Origin: Orbilia blumenaviensis
Lineage: Eukaryota > Ascomycota > Orbiliomycetes > Orbiliales > Orbiliaceae
NCBI GenBank assembly: GCA_036872755.1
Contig: JAVHNS010000001.1
Location: forward strand, 496,001-560,000
Length of the DNA stretch: 64,000 nt
Reading direction: 5' to 3'
Below, in pieces: positions 60,433 to 64,000 of the stretch. The notes under the pieces were generated by a model. The model had not been told where the DNA came from and searched no databases. It saw only the letters and a program-made list of their open reading frames with translations. The translations under genes were made by a program, and so were the position numbers. Numbering within the stretch: the stretch's first letter is position 1; each line of letters begins with the position of its first letter.

Positions 60433-61784
60433 ATGGCAAGCGGACGGACAGGCTACGGATACCTGTCTCCACAGTACGGTATGCAAAATGGTAAGCTGCC
60501 TCCCAAGAAGGCCCGGTTTCCCTCGACCGCCCATGAATTTCTCCCGCCAAAATACCTCTCGTATAATAATATACACCCTCACCTCCTATAAACACATACA
60601 TGCGTACACACACACACACCACACCACACCACCACACTGCACTACACATACTGCCCTTTCCCTAACAAGGCACAATATATCATACATCATTGGATGATAT
60701 AAATTTTTATATCTCTTCATCTTTATATTTTTCCATTTTTATATATATATTTGTTTAGCTCTGACTAACGTCTACCTCTCCTTCCCTTCCTTTCTGGTCA
60801 TTCTCAGCAGAAAGTAACGCCACAGGCATATCCATTGCAATAAACAACGGTCAAGAGGAATATCCAGACGTTGACTTTGGCCAATGCTTCCTCGATCAAC
60901 CATCATACACGCCATTTGGAGATGATCTTTCGCTTTTCCCCTGCAGCACACATCAATCAGACGTTCCCGGATTATCTGCCACAGTGTCTACGCCTAGTGA
61001 GATGGCAGGCTTTGATTTCTCGTCCTTTTTAACTGGCGCCTCGCCGCCCTGCGCGCCTGCTATGGAGCAGGGCTTCCAACCACCTTGCGCTGTTAACGCT
61101 AGTAGGCAGTCCTCTTCTATGGGTAGCAACCTCAGCGGTGGCGTAATGAAGAGATCTCCGATGAGCCCATCCCTCGATTATGAGATCGAGGAGTTACCTC
61201 CAGCCCTATGGACTCTCCCGACGGAGAACCACAAGAACAGCATTGCTATATCCCACAACTCCCCAGACATGGGTGGGTCCTCATCATCAACTTCATCCTT
61301 ACCCATGAGAAAGGATAAGTCAACCACAGGAGTCTCCAGTACTTCCTCAGCACAACATCCTAAACACATCACCTCCACCCGCAAACTATCAAAACATGAG
61401 GCCCAACAAGTAAAGAAGGCGGCCCACTCAACCGTCGAGAAACGCTACCGAGCAAATCTAAACACCAAGATCACCCATCTGCACGAAGAACTCGTGAAGG
61501 CTTCCGAGGAAGACTCGGTATCTCTTTCCAGCGAGCTTCGCGGTTCCAAAGTCAAGGGGTCGGTCGCCGGACCCCCGAAGACAAGGAAAGCAGATGTGTT
61601 GACAGACGCACTAAATTTCGTCAACCGGACACAGAAAGAGAAGAGAGTGATGAAAGAAGAAATCGACTTCCTCAAGATGCGGATCATGACATTGGAGAAA
61701 TTGGTCAAATGCGAGGACTGTCTGCTATTAAAGCAGATGGACCAGATGAGGATGCCCAGCAACCAGAGAATCGTCAACTACTAG
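60433..61784 (+). CDS. bHLH transcription factor with SREBP-like basic region, two exons
   Basis: Exons 60433-60490 and 60811-61784 give 343 residues. The short first exon MASGRTGYGYLSPQYGMQN joins in phase to ESNATGISIAINN. The bHLH domain is at about residues 218-310: the basic region HSTVEKRYRANLNTKI has the Tyr in EKRYR that in SREBP-type proteins replaces the usual Arg and allows binding of both E-box and sterol-regulatory elements. The loop between helices is long (about 30 residues, Ser/Gly-rich), followed by KTRKADVLTDALNFVNRTQKEKR and a leucine-containing helix. The N-terminal 200 residues are Ser/Pro-rich and probably hold the activation region. No membrane span is present, so it is not an ER-anchored Sre1/SrbA type but resembles the soluble fungal bHLH group. 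Targets are unknown. Confidence 0.85.
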
Positions 61785-64000
61785 CATCCCCGCCTCGATT
61801 TTTATCTTTCCTCTTTTTTGATTCATTCCATTTCATTTTTCGGCTTTTCTTTCCTTTCATTTCTCTATATATATCATATTTTTCTTTTGGGTGAACAAAA
61901 AGAAGAGGTGGGACATTCAAAGAGGGAGTAATGGGTGAGATCTTTGCATTCTGGCTACTTATCATCGTTGTTAAACCTACAAACAAAACTTGAGGGCGGA
62001 TTTTATACGGTTGGGTATATATATTGTTATGCTTTTACAAATATCTTGTACAGCTCTTTTTTCCTTTGTCTTTTCATATCGATATCATCATCATCATCAT
62101 CATGTTCTTTCCTTTTCTTCAACTGAAAGAATCTTTGTTTCTCATTTTTAATCGGGAAGGGAGTTCTGGAGTTTATTTACGGGCTTGTTACCACCAACCT
62201 AACTTACAGCTACAGCTATTACTACCGCTTGGATGAACGGACGAACATTTAAACTATACGGAACTCTCCTTTCATTACAGAATTGGTTTCCTTACTACTA
62301 TTGCTGTCACTACTACTGCTGCTGTTTTGATCATACTATTATTGTTAAGGCCGATTTGTTATCTATTTTATTGATATTTTTTCCTATTTTTTCCTTATTA
62401 AGCTTTTTTCTTCGGCTCTAGCCAAACATGTGGATATCGATATCATGATTGCATCATTTATCTGTTCAATATTGCAATGGCTTTTTCAGCAAAAGAAAGA
62501 AACCCCTCTCATAAGAATCAGATTTTTCTCGAATTGGATATCCCCAGCATTATTTTTCCGGGCCTCGTTTATCTCTCTATCCATAATATTTCGTTTTAGT
62601 GTGTACATAAACCAGGCATCAATCGAAAAGAAAAAAATTCGCGGGCCACCAAAATACACCACCAAACGTAAAAGTAAAGTTGAAGCTAGTAGCTTAGTAT
62701 CATATGACGTTGTCCTCATTATCGTATCAGTAAAAACCAGCCAAACGGTTGGTTTTACTTTTTTTTTGTTCCTTCCCCCATTCTTCACCTTCGCTTCCGT
62801 AATTAATACGCGGTAGGAAGAAGGTCCCGGCATGAAACGTATATATTACCAAAACGCCTTCCCTTAGAGTTTGATATATCTAACGCTCTTTGTTGCGAAA
62901 CAGGAATCCTTGGTGCCGTCTCGTGGCTCCCTTGAAGACCTGAAAATGATGCAATAGCCATGCCATAAGGCTTCTTGTGGAACCGATACTGGCGCTTTTT
63001 CTTCCACTCTCTCTGTGGTAGTGGATCGATAGGCAGAAGTCCCCTCCATGCGACGAAGGATTTCGCTCTCGGGCTAATAAATCATACTTACTTGTCCTCA
63101 TAGATCCAGTGCCCTCAGACCGCACGGCGCCCTCCGTATATTGGGTCCATACTTGATACAGGTCTGATATCCTAATCCATCTAAAAAGGGGAGCCATGCG
63201 GCGAACTCCAAGCTTTTTCTTCTCGTTTAAAACTGCATTTCACCAACTACGGAAGGAAAGATAGAGCGTTTAGAAAAAATAAAAAATTGGGGAAACGGGT
63301 CAAAAAAAAGTAACTTCTAAACAATTCTGAGACAGTATCGTTATAACATTCCATTAATCCCTTGTTTACCCCCGTTAAGCCTTACCGACTATTACTTCCA
63401 TCCGACGGACACACCTCCTTCGATCCGGCAACAAAAAGAGGCCGATAATGTACCGGGCTACTACTTGACTCGCGCCGCATACGCATATGTATCACGGTAA
63501 TTCAAATTCACTCTTTCGGCTTCCTTAGAGAGCTTTTGGCCAGCCCGAAAGCGGGATAAAAAATGCTCGTCTCCTCAGCAAGGGCTTATAGGTTCAAAAG
63601 CAAGGGGGAGACTTATGTGTCTTCCTGTTAATAATATTAATGTTATTTGCTTTAACACTTACTTTACAGCTACATGCTACAGCAATTAGCCACTTGCCAC
63701 AATATGCTCACATGCTCTTTTACTGCTCTTCCCATATGGGATGGTTGGTATATCGACAATCCAGTGAAGTCACTATTACGGAATATGGCATATAATACTG
63801 GTACGCTTGTCTGATCAGGTTACATGAGAGATACGAATACTTGACATTTTGCCATTTCATCCTTCAGCTTCGAATTCTCGCCACCGGCTCTTCGTTTCCG
63901 AGGACCCTATTACGAAAAGAGCCTTTTTCTTTCTTTCTTTTACTCCAGGCGTGCATGGAAGACCCATAGAGCGTGCATATTCGTGTATGCCCATTGGACG
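61785..64000. other. Right-edge intergenic region
   Basis: Starts with the T-rich 3' region of the bHLH gene, including a TCA/ATC microsatellite at 62084-62103. The minus-strand frame at 62880-63197 and others to the right have no recognisable domain or splice-consistent extension. Nothing else is supported up to the window edge. Confidence 0.4.
62084..62103. repeat. ATC trinucleotide microsatellite
   Basis: About six and a half tandem ATC units in the 3' flank of the bHLH gene. Confidence 0.85.

Noticed and set aside
62880..63197. 105-codon minus-strand frame with an ATG
   Set aside because: No recognisable domain, overlapped by another frame, and no promoter or splice signals that support it.

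Overview
This window looks like nuclear DNA of a filamentous ascomycete (Pezizomycotina). The genes are split by short introns, mostly about 50-110 nt, with GTAAGT-like donors and CTAAC-like branch sites. Intergenic stretches are long and AT- or pyrimidine-rich. The gene set includes a secreted tyrosinase with a tyrosinase C-terminal domain, an AA9-type polysaccharide monooxygenase, a membrane-anchored fucose-lectin-like propeller, a full-length ABC-A transporter, the NuA4 scaffold Eaf1/Vid21 and proteasome alpha Pre10. A nematode-trapping type lineage (Orbiliomycetes) is possible from overall style, but I cannot prove it. I see no rRNA, no confident tRNA, no CRISPR array, no virus and no intact transposon.

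Layout. 0-7 kb is gene-poor. It holds two spliced minus-strand genes for small secreted proteins: a Thr/Glu-rich acidic one (782-1824) and a 68-aa eight-cysteine peptide (3011-3292). 7-25 kb is accessory in character: a multi-pass membrane protein (7000), a SAM methyltransferase of the secondary-metabolism type (10457), the tyrosinase (14729), an F-box protein (18505) and the lectin-like type II membrane protein (21737). 25.8-32.7 kb has the ABC-A transporter convergent with the AA9 gene. 33.5-45.2 kb is mainly housekeeping: Mak11-like WD40 ribosome-assembly factor divergent from EAF1, then PRE10 and a GNAT acetyltransferase. 47.8-51.1 kb encodes a large protein made of two PLP-decarboxylase-like halves. 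52.6-53.6 kb is a charged protein of unknown function. After 6.8 kb with no convincing gene comes a bHLH transcription factor (60433-61784).

How they may relate. The genes do not form an obvious single pathway or biosynthetic cluster. The left half is enriched for secreted, cell-surface and accessory functions, and the right half for conserved nuclear and proteasomal functions. The methyltransferase and tyrosinase are neighbours, but no polyketide synthase, NRPS or RiPP precursor is visible between them.

The gene models below were assembled by hand from reading frames plus donor, branch and acceptor signals. Each was checked for phase across every junction. The observations most worth following are the tandem PLP-decarboxylase protein with a degenerate first half, the AA9 protein lacking the usual second-sphere histidines, the eight-cysteine secreted peptide, the PRE10 coding exon that is only the ATG, two introns of exactly 195 nt without in-frame stops, and a 32-bp perfect palindrome.
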